Origin: a virus
Length of the DNA stretch: 30,712 bases
Virus record (IMG/VR): IMGVR_UViG_3300017971_000629
Coordinates: 1 to 30,712 of that record
Direction: 5' to 3' (one strand)
In this document: positions 21,831 through 30,345 of the stretch, in pieces
Numbering within the stretch: the first letter of the stretch is position 1
Layout: each line of letters starts with the position of its first letter
Program-made: the position numbers and the translations under genes
The notes under the pieces: model-generated
What the model saw: the letters and a program-made list of their open reading frames with translations, nothing else
Database searches by the model: none
What the model was told of the DNA's origin: nothing

Positions 21831-22624
21831 CACTACCGATCGACAACTCTCAAATCGCAGTACAGACCGCAACATCTCTGGCCGACGCAGCGAAATCGTC
21901 CGTTGGGACATTCGAGCTTCCGTCCGGATACATCGACTCGAGCGGGAGCCTTCATACGACGGTTCACGTTCGAGAGATGACAGGCGACGAGGAGGACGTC
22001 CTAACGTCACGGCGTATGCAAGCCCATCAGAAGCTGCAGCAGGTCATGGAGGGATGCGTCACTCAGATCGGAACGATTCGGCGGGAAGGCAACTCTGAGT
22101 GGTCGAAGATTATCCGCGACCTCACGGCGACCGATCGCCTATTCATCATCGTCAAGATCCGCGAGATCACTCTGGGATCCGCCTACACATTCAAGACAAA
22201 ATGTCCCGAATGTGGCGATATCCACGAACAAGCCGTCAGTCTTTCTGAATTTGTCATCAAAGCGCCGCTCGATCCAATGATCAGATCATGGAGCGGGTCG
22301 ATGCCGAAGTCTGGCCTAGCCTATACCGCGAAGGTTCAGACTGGGGTCGAGGAGGCCAAGATCGCAAAGGCCGGCGAATCGAAGGATCTGCTTTCTCTCG
22401 GGATGCTCGCGCGCCTTGTCGAGCTCGACGGCAAGCAGCCTGTGACCCTTGCTATGGTGAAATCACTTCCTCTCGCTGATCGGGCCTATCTGCGAGCCGA
22501 GTTCGATAAGCACGAATCGAATATCGAGAATGATTCCGAGATCGAGTGCCCGGCCTGCGGTCACGAGTACAAGGCCAAGATCGATATAGGTGACTCGAAT
22601 TTTTTCTTCCCTTCGGCGACATAG
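21827..22624 (+). CDS. Zinc-ribbon tail/baseplate assembly protein (T4 gp26-like)
   Basis: A 265-residue protein from TTG 21827 with AAGGAGGG upstream. It has paired cysteines at 126/129 (KCPECGD) and 241/244 (ECPACGH), which could bind zinc. A helical middle part contains EWSKIIRDLTATDRLFIIVK, a feature of the T4 baseplate-hub assembly family (gp26). It is directly upstream of the tape measure gene. The last codons run through a slippery stretch, and a -1 shift there would replace the final five residues by 52 others, giving 312 residues. Both products may be made, as with tail assembly chaperones in many phages. Confidence 0.75.
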   Translation: MTLPIDNSQIAVQTATSLADAAKSSVGTFELPSGYIDSSGSLHTTVHVREMTGDEEDVLTSRRMQAHQKLQQVMEGCVTQIGTIRREGNSEWSKIIRDLTATDRLFIIVKIREITLGSAYTFKTKCPECGDIHEQAVSLSEFVIKAPLDPMIRSWSGSMPKSGLAYTAKVQTGVEEAKIAKAGESKDLLSLGMLARLVELDGKQPVTLAMVKSLPLADRAYLRAEFDKHESNIENDSEIECPACGHEYKAKIDIGDSNFFFPSAT

Positions 22625-22764
22625 AGGCGCTGGAGCATCATCTGCTCTACTTTTTCAATGAGTGGGGCATCGGCTACACTGAAGTGATGCGCATGCCGAT
22701 CTCTCGCCGCTGGCGCCTCTATGAGCGGCAATGTGAGATCAATCTCAAAGCCAAAGCGAAGTAG
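22594..22764 (+). CDS. Frameshift extension of the tail assembly protein
   Basis: This frame opens after a stop at 22591-22593 and runs to TAG 22762-22764. It encodes FFLPFGDIEALEHHLLYFF, then NEWGIGYTEVMRMPISRRW and a basic helix to the end. It has no start codon with a ribosome site near its beginning; the first GTG/ATG codons are at 22684 and 22687. The hydrophobic helix plus short YxxVMxMPxxRRW segment is the form seen in the second product of tail assembly gene pairs before tape measure genes. Expression by -1 frameshifting is therefore the best reading; an independent small gene is the alternative. Confidence 0.6.
   Translation, partial: LEFFLPFGDIEALEHHLLYFFNEWGIGYTEVMRMPISRRWRLYERQCEINLKAKAK
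22600..22606 (+). promoter_or_regulatory. Probable -1 ribosomal frameshift site
   Basis: The heptamer T TTT TTC, in the zero frame of the zinc-ribbon gene, fits the X XXY YYZ slippery rule. It lies 15 bases before the stop at 22622-22624. After a -1 shift reading continues in the frame of 22594-22764. A small inverted repeat GAGCA/TGCTC at 22633-22647 could help pausing. Confidence 0.6.
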
Positions 22765-22778
22765 GCCGGGGGTCCTTC

Positions 22779-25754
22779 ATGGACAAAAATCGACTGGGTG
22801 TCGGCATCGTTTTCAGTGGCCTAGACGATGGATTGTCTAAGTCCGCTAAGGCGGTCGCCAACGACCTCGACGAAACTACCAAGGCGATGAGGGCGGCGGA
22901 GGAGGCGGCCAGGGGCCGAGGCGGGCGCGGCTTCATGGCTGACCTTCGCGAAGGTCTGACGATGCTGTCGATCTCTCGGATCGGCAGCACGATCAATGAT
23001 GTCAACGATGGGGTCTCAGGATCGTCGCGAGGATTCAATGATCTAGCGAAATCCATCGACACTACTGGCGCAAAATTGCGGACAGCTCTCGACCCCAAAA
23101 CAGCGTCTCAGTTCACTCGGTCGATCACGGGCCTCGTCGCTGGGATGGGCGTGACCGGCGACCAGGCGCAGCAGATCTCGAATGCGCTGGTGAACTCCGG
23201 CGCATCTCTCAGTGAGATGCGAACCACCATGCCGATGATTGGAACACTCGTCGGCAAAATGGGCATGGACGCCGAAAAGGTCGCGTCATCCTTTGCCATG
23301 GCAAACGGCAATCTCAACATGACCGGACGCGAAGTTAACGACCTGACGAAAGAGGTCTTCAAGCTTCAGCGTGACTACCAGCTGACCAATTTGGTTGAGG
23401 GGCTTCCGGAGCTATTCGAAAACGCCTACACCAACCTGATCAAGTTCGGAAAGATCAACGGGAAAGAGGCTGCTCGCACGGTGCAAGCTATGTCTAGGAT
23501 GACGGCGCAGTTTCAAAAGCTCGGATTCTCGCAGCAACAGGCCGGCAAAATGTCGACCGACTTCAACGACAAGATCACCGATATCCGCGAGGCATTCCTT
23601 GATCTCGAGGCCGGTCTCGATCCGCAAAGCGACGTTGTCCAGGGCATTTATGATGCGTTCGGAGCTGGCGGCCTCAATGCCACGGGAATCATCGAGGCTA
23701 TCAAATCCGGCAAGCACACTCCGGACGAGATCATGAAGCAGATGCAGGGCATGGTCGCGTCGATCACGGACCCGACTGAAAAGAACAACGCCATTCAGCG
23801 TTTGAAGCGCCTATTCGGTCCCGAGATGACAGCCGTGCTCGACCCGTTGGCCGGCCAGATGGCCGATGTCGGCAAGAAAGCGCAGGAGATCGGCAAGGGA
23901 GTAACGGCCGAAAAGGCATTCGCCGATGTCTCTCGAGCTATGGGCGGAACGCTCGAGTACACCGAAAAGCTCAATCAGGCTGCCCATGACTGGAAGGACG
24001 CGATTACTCAGCTGACCATCAAGGGTGGGCTGACAGCGGCCATGAACGCGGACACGAAGGCGACTCATGAGCTGTCCAAAGCCGTGACTGATGCCGATTC
24101 AAAACTGGGAGCGTTCGCGCGCACGATCGAGGGTCTAAAGCTTCAAGGCCTGTCTTACTTGTTCCCGGATGCCGCAGCTGCTCGGCCATTCCTCCGCGTT
24201 TTGTCTGACATGATTTACCCCCTAACCTCTCTGATGGGGCTGATGACAATCTTCGGGAAGCCGCTAGCGCTTCTCGGCAAAGGCTTGATCTTGCCTTTCA
24301 AGCTACTAGGAAAGTCGACGAAGCTCGCTTCCGCCGGTATCCAGGGCGTCGGATTCGCGCTAGGCAAGACCGCGAAAGTCGCCAAGATGGCCTTCGCGGC
24401 GATTTCATCGCCTATCGAAACGCTCGGATCCATGTTCGGATGGCTCAAAGAGATGATCTCGCCAATCATGCGGATTGTCGGCAAATTGATGCCGTCGGCG
24501 ATGCGCCGCTTTGGCGGCATAGCGGCTTCGATGATGGGCGGCCCGGTCGTCGCGGCGATAGCGGCCGTCGTTGGAGCCTTGGATCTCCTCGCCATGGCAT
24601 GGCCGCATCTCACTGATCTAGTCCGCAAGTTCTCGCCGGAAATCGCCGACGTCATGGATTCGATCGGAGAGAATGTCGGAGCTGTTTGGGACAGCATCAA
24701 GGAGGGCGCCTCCTTCGCATGGGATACGATCCTTGATGGATGGGACACTCTGAAAGACGCCATGATGTCTGGATGGAAGGTTCTCAAGCCGTTTCTAGTC
24801 CTTGGCTTCAAGGCGATTGCCACCGTGGCTGGCGTCTACTTGGCGATTGTCGAGAAGGTGGTCGTGTCCCTGTGGAAGGGCATCAAATCTGTGTGGAGCT
24901 CTGGAACGAAATTCATCGGCGATCTATGGCAGTCTGCAGGCGATAAGCTAGCGGCAACGTGGGAGGCGATATCGAGCTTCTTCTCAGAAAAATGGAAGAG
25001 CTTTAAAGGCATGGCCCAGGAAGCGATGAAGCCGATATTTGAGATCGGCGCCTCGATCAAAAATGCCCTTGGCATCGGCGGCGAGGGCATGGGGACCTTT
25101 TGGGACGACATGCTCGTCAAGCCGTTTCAGCGCAAGCGCGACGAGATCCTCGGTCTTGTATCCAAGCTCGGCGCGCAGATCGTCAACATCCTCCCTGATT
25201 GGGCGAAGAACGCATTCGAGGATGTCTCGTCGTTTGCGTCGGGAATCCTGAACAGGGGCCGAGAGATCGCCGGCTCCATAACAGGGGCCGTGGGGATCGG
25301 CGGCGACGGTGCGACGGATGCGGGAGCAGGGCTATCGGGTGCGCCGCTCGCAGCCACCGAGGGAGATGCGGCTGGTGCAAAGATCCTCAAGTTCCCGAGC
25401 CCGTCGTCTTCGGCGGCTCAGGATATGGGGATGTTGGCGGGATTCGCCGAGGACGAGCCAGAGGTCAAGGCGATCCCGATCAAGCGCCAGAAGGGGGCCA
25501 CGGCAGCCGCTCGCGCGGCCGGGGTCGATCTCAGTGCCCCCAGAAGGCCGCAGGTCGGTGACAAAAACTTTCAGGCAGTTGTCGACGCCATCACCGAACA
25601 GCGCGACACGCTAGCGAAGCTTCTCGCGGCTCTTCTCGACAAAGACACGACCATTGAGATCAAGGGCGACATGCGCAAATTCTTGAAAGCCACAAATGCT
25701 GCAGCTGCTGATGATGCTGGTCGCCAGGGACTGAACGCCGCAGTCGGGAGGTAG
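22779..25754 (+). CDS. Tail tape measure protein
   Basis: The longest gene in the window, encoding 991 residues. The length, the position after tail assembly genes and the composition identify a tape measure protein, which sets tail length and leaves with the DNA. The first 450 residues are helical and rich in Ala, Lys and Met. The middle (about 480-640) has hydrophobic, membrane-like segments such as MGGPVVAAIAAVVGALDLLA, followed by Trp-rich repeats (WDSIKEGASFAWDTILDGWD). The C-terminal 150 residues are Gly/Ala-rich and then charged. Many residues in this protein family are poorly conserved, so no finer family is claimed. Confidence 0.92.
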   Translation: MDKNRLGVGIVFSGLDDGLSKSAKAVANDLDETTKAMRAAEEAARGRGGRGFMADLREGLTMLSISRIGSTINDVNDGVSGSSRGFNDLAKSIDTTGAKLRTALDPKTASQFTRSITGLVAGMGVTGDQAQQISNALVNSGASLSEMRTTMPMIGTLVGKMGMDAEKVASSFAMANGNLNMTGREVNDLTKEVFKLQRDYQLTNLVEGLPELFENAYTNLIKFGKINGKEAARTVQAMSRMTAQFQKLGFSQQQAGKMSTDFNDKITDIREAFLDLEAGLDPQSDVVQGIYDAFGAGGLNATGIIEAIKSGKHTPDEIMKQMQGMVASITDPTEKNNAIQRLKRLFGPEMTAVLDPLAGQMADVGKKAQEIGKGVTAEKAFADVSRAMGGTLEYTEKLNQAAHDWKDAITQLTIKGGLTAAMNADTKATHELSKAVTDADSKLGAFARTIEGLKLQGLSYLFPDAAAARPFLRVLSDMIYPLTSLMGLMTIFGKPLALLGKGLILPFKLLGKSTKLASAGIQGVGFALGKTAKVAKMAFAAISSPIETLGSMFGWLKEMISPIMRIVGKLMPSAMRRFGGIAASMMGGPVVAAIAAVVGALDLLAMAWPHLTDLVRKFSPEIADVMDSIGENVGAVWDSIKEGASFAWDTILDGWDTLKDAMMSGWKVLKPFLVLGFKAIATVAGVYLAIVEKVVVSLWKGIKSVWSSGTKFIGDLWQSAGDKLAATWEAISSFFSEKWKSFKGMAQEAMKPIFEIGASIKNALGIGGEGMGTFWDDMLVKPFQRKRDEILGLVSKLGAQIVNILPDWAKNAFEDVSSFASGILNRGREIAGSITGAVGIGGDGATDAGAGLSGAPLAATEGDAAGAKILKFPSPSSSAAQDMGMLAGFAEDEPEVKAIPIKRQKGATAAARAAGVDLSAPRRPQVGDKNFQAVVDAITEQRDTLAKLLAALLDKDTTIEIKGDMRKFLKATNAAAADDAGRQGLNAAVGR

Positions 25755-25756
25755 AT

Positions 25757-26074
25757 ATGGGAGTTAGAATCTCGCGTTCCTCGTGGCTCTCGTTGGCGCC
25801 ATTGCTGCGAGCAGACGGCATCGTTTTCTGGGACACCCCTGACCTTCCCGAGCTCGCTCCCAGTTCCGGCGACCGTTTCATCGACGTTGACTCGACGTAT
25901 CTTGGACGACTGGACCTCATAGCCCATGATTTTTACGGCGACGTGAATTTGTGGTGGGCGATTGCTCTGGCGAACAATATCGACCAGATTCCTACAGATA
26001 TGCCGATCGGAACCAGGCTGCGCATTCCGGACAAGCAGGTCGTCGATGCAGCTCTGTCGCGCGGCGCGAGGTAA
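25757..26074 (+). CDS. Baseplate wedge protein with LysM-like end (gp53-like)
   Basis: A 105-residue protein right after the tape measure. Its C-terminal half, YLGRLDLIAHDFYGDVNLWW, AIALANNI, then MPIGTRLRIPDK, is the LysM-like pattern seen in T4 gp53-type baseplate wedge proteins and in small baseplate proteins of other myoviruses. It would help to join wedges or to attach the hub. GGGAGG is upstream of ATG 25757. Confidence 0.75.
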   Translation: MGVRISRSSWLSLAPLLRADGIVFWDTPDLPELAPSSGDRFIDVDSTYLGRLDLIAHDFYGDVNLWWAIALANNIDQIPTDMPIGTRLRIPDKQVVDAALSRGAR

Positions 26075-26077
26075 TCG

Positions 26078-27523
26078 ATGGCTGAATCGACGCTGGCTGG
26101 GGGCACATACGAGGTCGTCGCTTACAAGGGCGGCCAAGAGTGGAATCGCACCAACTTTCCAGCTTTCTTTAACTCCATATCATCTGTCCGCGCGGATGTC
26201 GGTGGAGGAGGGGCCTCCTCCATCACGATCACTCTGACCCCTAGTTTGATCGACGCTATCCTGATCCTGCAGTCCGGAATCCTAGGGGCCTCGACAGCGG
26301 ACCCGAGTTTGCTTCCGAGCAGCGGGGGTGGTGGATCACAGCAGCCATCGATCAGTAATGTCGGCGGCAATGCGTCCGCGACATCCGCCGACGCTCCCGC
26401 CAGCGCCCCTTCAAACGGTACCTATTATGCCGTTCGATTTCTGTATCCGGGCGTTCCCGAGGGGGACACGCCTTGGTATGGAGGGCACACGTGCCAGCCT
26501 AGTTTCGACATAAGCGGCGGACTAATCGACATCACCGTGAAGGTGACGGGCGTTCAGAACATGATGTCGATCATGGGAGGCCCGGTCGTTATCAATAACG
26601 AATCGGCGCTCTCAGTCCTGAAGCGATTCGCTTCGAAGTTCAACGTGGAAATTACATTCGACGATGAGGACACGGAGACCGAGGCTCTCCTTTCCGACAC
26701 AAAAATCAGCGGCGCTTTCAACGAAGATTACGACGACATCATCCGTCGCGTTCTCACAGACCTATTCTGCTCCTACGTCAAATACGACGGCGATGAGGCT
26801 GACCCGAAACCTCAGTATCGAATCAAATCTCTGAAATATCTCTCGAAGCAGCCGATCGAATATCACATTTGTGTTTTGAGACAGATCGATCCGTCTAACG
26901 GACAGATCCCTGCAGAGTTGTCTCTTGAGTCAGCTGGCGCGCTATTCGCCCCCGGCAATGCATTTGGAACATTTCAGCGCGAGCTTATTACCGGCGAAAA
27001 AAGGTTCGATCCATACGCTGGCAGTCCGCAAGATTACAAAGGTCAGTCTGATTCGGCTTCCAAGGCGGACTCTGGTTCGGTGCCTATGGATACAGGCGAT
27101 GGATTGGCGAAAGGCGGCGCTACTGGCCTTGTCGACACTGGAGGCGATCTCGTCGCCGGCCATGTGGCGGCCGGCATCAAAAGAGGTGACCTAGAAAATC
27201 AGGACCGTCTTACGGCTGTTTCTGAGGCGTCCCGCACTGGCGCCTTGGTTTTTTCGGCGACATGCCCAGGAATCCCTCGAGTTCGTCCCCTCTCCTACGT
27301 CCAACTTACGGTTGGCCCAGGGGACGGGGGGATCGAAGCCTTCTCGGGTCCATGCCGAGTCACCGAGATCGCTCACGAATGCAACGATAGCGGTTGGACG
27401 ACAACGCTCAAACTCTTCAAAACAGGCGGTCCAACTTACAACGCGTCCGCGACACCGAAGAAGGGCGAGGCGCCGAAAGCGCCAAACAAAGGCGCAATCA
27501 AGCAAGCTACGGATATTCCATGA
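26078..27523 (+). CDS. Baseplate hub protein (gp27/gpD-like)
   Basis: A 481-residue protein between the gp53-like protein and the spike, where the hub gene belongs. It starts with a Gly/Ser-rich region (to about 120), including SSGGGGSQQPSISNVGGN. A folded part follows, containing ITVKVTGVQNMMSIMGGPVV, LKRFASKFNVEITFDDED and DYDDIIRRVLTDLFCSYVKY, the type of duplicated hub domain found in gp27 and in phage late-control D proteins. The end is Lys/Ala/Pro-rich. The hub would form the ring holding the spike. Its stop overlaps the spike start as ATGA. Confidence 0.65.
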   Translation: MAESTLAGGTYEVVAYKGGQEWNRTNFPAFFNSISSVRADVGGGGASSITITLTPSLIDAILILQSGILGASTADPSLLPSSGGGGSQQPSISNVGGNASATSADAPASAPSNGTYYAVRFLYPGVPEGDTPWYGGHTCQPSFDISGGLIDITVKVTGVQNMMSIMGGPVVINNESALSVLKRFASKFNVEITFDDEDTETEALLSDTKISGAFNEDYDDIIRRVLTDLFCSYVKYDGDEADPKPQYRIKSLKYLSKQPIEYHICVLRQIDPSNGQIPAELSLESAGALFAPGNAFGTFQRELITGEKRFDPYAGSPQDYKGQSDSASKADSGSVPMDTGDGLAKGGATGLVDTGGDLVAGHVAAGIKRGDLENQDRLTAVSEASRTGALVFSATCPGIPRVRPLSYVQLTVGPGDGGIEAFSGPCRVTEIAHECNDSGWTTTLKLFKTGGPTYNASATPKKGEAPKAPNKGAIKQATDIP

Positions 27524-28524
27524 GCCTCATCGCGAACCTCATCCGCAACGTGACCGACTTCGGGATTGAGCGCGTCTTCAAGCGCTACTATTCGCTCTAT
27601 CGCGGCGAGGTCACTGACAACGTCGATCCCGAGCATCGCGGGCGGGTCAAGCTGCGTTTGCCCACCATCTTCGGCCAGGACGAGCTCCCGACGTTTGCCG
27701 AGCCGCGAGACTTCCGGGGGGCTGGCGCGGGGAAGGGCGAATTCTGGCCCCCGGAGGTAGGAGACTGGGTCTACGTCGAGTTTGAGCAAGGAGACCCGCG
27801 TTATCCGATTTACTCAGGCGGCTGGCATGCCCAGGAAGAGGTCGACACGTCGGACTTCGAGCATGATGCTGACGCCCCGAAGTCACGTGGTTGGAAGACC
27901 AAATACGGCCACGTGATGAAGTTTGTCGACCAGGCTGGCAAAGAGCGTGTCTATGTCTCGACGCCCAAGGGTCACTTTCTGATCCTCGATGACAGCGAGG
28001 GATCCGAGTCGATCTTTCTGATCCATAAATCTGGCGCACAGATGCAGATCGACCAGACCGGATCGGCAAAAATTGTGGCGTTAGACGGCGGCTATGTGTC
28101 ACTCGACGCGGAGACGCACGAGGTATCGGCGGCGTCTAAGGACGGCTCCCTGATCAAGCTGGGGGAAGACATCCTTCTTTTGCCGAAAGGCGGCGACACG
28201 CTCCTGCATTTAAAGGAGGGGCTCGCGCAGTTTACGTCCGCCAAGGACATGACTATCGCGGCGAATGCCCTGACAGTGTCGGCGGGATCGGTCACGATCG
28301 ACGCGCAGGGAGCGAAGCTAAATCTCGGGGCCGGCAAAATCGCCATCGGAGCCGGGGCGACGGAGGTGGTAGATTCCATCATTCAGATCATCGACTCGCT
28401 AACCCAGAGCCCATCTCTGACGACGACCGGAACCGGACCGTCAGGTCCGCTTTCGCCGCCGGCATCGGTTCAACTGGGAGTGCTCAAAGCCCTGCTGTTG
28501 GCCATCAAGGGAAGTCTCGCTTAA
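27520..28524 (+). CDS. Baseplate central spike protein (gp5/VgrG-like)
   Basis: A 334-residue protein from ATG 27520, which overlaps the hub stop; a longer frame reaching upstream is discounted. Residues 25-110 have an OB-fold pattern: YSLYRGEVTDNVDPEHRGRV, LRLPTIFG, then WPPEVGDWVYVEFEQGDPRY and PIYSGGWH, as in gp5 and VgrG N-terminal domains. The rest has strand-rich repeats with many Gly, Asp and Ala (TIAANALTVSAGSVTIDAQG), suggesting a trimeric beta-helix needle. No lysozyme domain is seen, unlike T4 gp5. Confidence 0.85.
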   Translation: MSLIANLIRNVTDFGIERVFKRYYSLYRGEVTDNVDPEHRGRVKLRLPTIFGQDELPTFAEPRDFRGAGAGKGEFWPPEVGDWVYVEFEQGDPRYPIYSGGWHAQEEVDTSDFEHDADAPKSRGWKTKYGHVMKFVDQAGKERVYVSTPKGHFLILDDSEGSESIFLIHKSGAQMQIDQTGSAKIVALDGGYVSLDAETHEVSAASKDGSLIKLGEDILLLPKGGDTLLHLKEGLAQFTSAKDMTIAANALTVSAGSVTIDAQGAKLNLGAGKIAIGAGATEVVDSIIQIIDSLTQSPSLTTTGTGPSGPLSPPASVQLGVLKALLLAIKGSLA

Positions 28525-28766
28525 TGGGTAAGCTCATCGATTTGACGGCCAGGTTCATCGGAGAAAGGAGCCCGCTTGATTTATCAGCTGGGGTCGTCGA
28601 TGCCGGCCTTATTTTGGCGGTCGACGAGATGGAGCAGCTAGTTCACGCCTCGGCGCGCGAGATCGCGATAGAGCTCGTCCGACGGACCCGGGTGATGGTT
28701 TGTGTTGATGAGCACGAGGACGAGTACGGCCGGGGTTTTTACTCGATCTATACTTCGGAGGTCTGA
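28524..28766 (+). CDS. Small phage baseplate-region protein
   Basis: An 80-residue protein from ATG 28524, overlapping the spike stop as TAATG. A helical centre (AVDEMEQLVHASAREIAIEL) is followed by RTRVMVCVDEHEDEYGRGFY. No family is recognised. Its fixed place between the spike and the next baseplate-region genes suggests a structural or chaperone role. Confidence 0.55.
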   Translation: MGKLIDLTARFIGERSPLDLSAGVVDAGLILAVDEMEQLVHASAREIAIELVRRTRVMVCVDEHEDEYGRGFYSIYTSEV

Positions 28767-28768
28767 CA

Positions 28769-29344
28769 TTGCCGGTCAAGCCGCAGGCTGAATGGGCAAG
28801 CACCTACGCCGAGGATCTTGAGCAATACTACTCGGACTACCAAGCCGCGCTCGAGCTTGGGGCGCCCGGCCCCCCGATCGTGGAATTCTGGGCTGGATGG
28901 GTCGCCAAGAATGCTGATGGCATCGAGACGACCGCTCCATATCCGGGGTCGATCGCCGTGGTCGACCAGTCCTCCTTCGCGCCGGTCGATTTTACGGGCG
29001 TGGCGAGCGCTGTGCAGGCGGCCCAAGTTTTGGCCGACGCCTGGCAAGCGTTCATGAACGGCTTAACCTGGCCTCCTATGACGCCGGCCCCTCCATTCAC
29101 GGCCATAACCTCCGTCACCACGAGCGCGCTCGGGTTGACCGCCGCCTATGCTACGCTACTAGCGGGCTTGACCGCCGTGTTTTCGACTCTCCCGGCAAGC
29201 CCCGAGACGGCGATGCAAGAGAAGTCAGAGGCTATTGCCTCTCTTTTCTACACCGCGACCATCTCGGTTGGGGTCCAGATCGACGGCCTGGGGACCGGAG
29301 CTCCGCCGCCGGCTGTGTCGATACCGCAATCGCCCGCGCTTTGA
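28769..29344 (+). CDS. Putative baseplate-region structural protein
   Basis: A 191-residue protein from TTG 28769, with GGAGG close before it. An N-terminal helix (WASTYAEDLEQYYSDYQAAL) is followed by many Ala, Pro and Thr residues with hydrophobic stretches (TTSALGLTAAYATLLAGLTA). The last 20 residues are Pro-rich (GTGAPPPAVSIPQSPAL), echoing the Pro-rich next gene. No family is recognised; structural by context. Confidence 0.55.
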   Translation: MPVKPQAEWASTYAEDLEQYYSDYQAALELGAPGPPIVEFWAGWVAKNADGIETTAPYPGSIAVVDQSSFAPVDFTGVASAVQAAQVLADAWQAFMNGLTWPPMTPAPPFTAITSVTTSALGLTAAYATLLAGLTAVFSTLPASPETAMQEKSEAIASLFYTATISVGVQIDGLGTGAPPPAVSIPQSPAL

Positions 29345-29353
29345 GGGAGCGAC

Positions 29354-29830
29354 ATGGCCGGTTTGTATGTGAAAATCTCGGGATTCCTTAAAGGGTCAGA
29401 GCGCACTTCGCTGAAGCTCTTCATTCCTCTGCCGGTCTTGCCGATCCCGATCCCTTCATTGCCGGTTTTGAAATTGCCGGAGCTCCCTTCGATCCCATCG
29501 TTACCGAAGATCGGCATCCCCGCACCACTCGCTATCCCGGTCCCGGCATTGCCGGCGCTGGCCATTCCTGCGCTGCCGATTCCGACGCCATCGCTGCCGG
29601 TCATCAAACTTCCCGAGCTTCCGTCGATTCCATCGCTGCCCAAGATTTCCATTCCGGAACCACTATCAATCCCGATTCCATCGCTGCCGACGCTCGCGAT
29701 CCCATCCCTGCCGATCCCGATTCCGTCGATCCCGATCCCAACGATCCCGTCGCTACCGTCTCTCCCCAAGATTCCGATCCCACTCTTTCCGGCTCCCTTC
29801 TCGACTGTGGTGAGCACAGGCCAGGAATGA
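29354..29830 (+). CDS. Proline-rich 45-residue repeat protein
   Basis: A 158-residue protein made almost only of Pro, Leu, Ile, Ser and Ala from residue 24 on. Two 45-residue units (34-78 and 79-123) align without gaps, each with PSLPV.KLPELPSIPSLPKI, then IP.PL.IP and a third part; a shorter piece follows. Pro falls about every second or third position, so a helix is excluded and an extended polyproline or narrow beta-type fibre is likely. The N-terminal 23 residues (MAGLYVKISGFLKGSERTSL) are normal. The position between baseplate genes suggests a tail-tip, spike or fibre component. GGGAG precedes ATG 29354. I do not know its family. Confidence 0.75.
   Translation: MAGLYVKISGFLKGSERTSLKLFIPLPVLPIPIPSLPVLKLPELPSIPSLPKIGIPAPLAIPVPALPALAIPALPIPTPSLPVIKLPELPSIPSLPKISIPEPLSIPIPSLPTLAIPSLPIPIPSIPIPTIPSLPSLPKIPIPLFPAPFSTVVSTGQE
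29453..29722 (+). repeat. Two tandem 135-bp coding repeats
   Basis: Units 29453-29587 and 29588-29722 encode the two aligned 45-residue Pro-rich blocks. The third positions differ more than the protein does, so the duplication is not recent or is under selection to keep the pattern. Confidence 0.8.
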
Positions 29831-29895
29831 GGTAGACTGGGTGCAGATCAAGCGCAATCGAGACGCCGAGACGGCACCAACGTGGAGGGAAGACG

Positions 29896-30318
29896 GTGGC
29901 AGCACCGCCGCTCAATTCTGGCACCACCCGTCCATCCAGCACCGCCGAATCACAACGTGACTTGGTGGGGATTTCTTTCCCGTTCCGCAAGGAAAATGGG
30001 GAATTCCCCGCGCGCGTGCGGAACGCGGATTGCGTGCAAAACAACATTTTCACGCTATTCAAAACGCCGAAGCGCAGTCGTATCATGCGGCCGTTGATGG
30101 GAACGAATGCTTACGATCTCGTCTTTGAGTCACAGGGATCTCTGCTCAAGACGCGGCTCGACCGTGGAATTCGCCAGACCATCAAGAATGGCGAGCCTCG
30201 AGCCAATCCCCTCAGTATCAGGATCACTGATACCGACTCCGAGACCACGGCCGAGGTACTCTATGAGGTTCAGGGAGTGCGCGAGGTCATAGCGTTGGAT
30301 CCCTTCCAGAAAAAGTGA
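29896..30318 (+). CDS. Baseplate wedge protein (gp25-like)
   Basis: A 140-residue protein from GTG 29896, with GGAGGG upstream. After a polar arm (1-22), LVGISFPFRKENGEFPARV, NIFTLFKTPKRSRIMRPLMG, and later ALDPFQKK, fit the gp25/GpW family, a wedge protein conserved in contractile tails and type VI secretion. The final two codons overlap palindrome copy 5. The next gene begins a gp6/J-like wedge protein, the usual partner of gp25. Confidence 0.85.
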   Translation: MAAPPLNSGTTRPSSTAESQRDLVGISFPFRKENGEFPARVRNADCVQNNIFTLFKTPKRSRIMRPLMGTNAYDLVFESQGSLLKTRLDRGIRQTIKNGEPRANPLSIRITDTDSETTAEVLYEVQGVREVIALDPFQKK

Positions 30319-30331
30319 ACGCGCGTTCGCA
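30317..30331 (+). repeat. Dispersed palindromic element, copy 5
   Basis: Exact GAACGCGCGTTCGCA overlapping the TGA stop of the gp25-like gene, as copy 2 overlaps the CHAP stop. It is followed at once by TTGGAGG, the ribosome site of the gene starting at GTG 30346, 29 bases downstream of the element start. Confidence 0.8.
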
Positions 30332-30345
30332 TTGGAGGCTAAGGC

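Noticed and set aside
27394-27519. Upstream extension of the spike gene
   Set aside because: It would overlap the hub gene by 130 bases, while the ATG at 27520 directly overlaps the hub stop and begins a typical spike N-terminus.
29248-29817. Gly/Ile/Asp-rich repeat frame on the reverse strand
   Set aside because: It is the antisense reading of the proline-rich repeats; the repeated look follows from the forward repeat, and it lacks start signals.
29841-29960. Possible 39-residue frame from GTG between the repeat protein and the gp25-like gene
   Set aside because: It overlaps the gp25-like gene start by 65 bases, has no clear ribosome site and no recognisable sequence.
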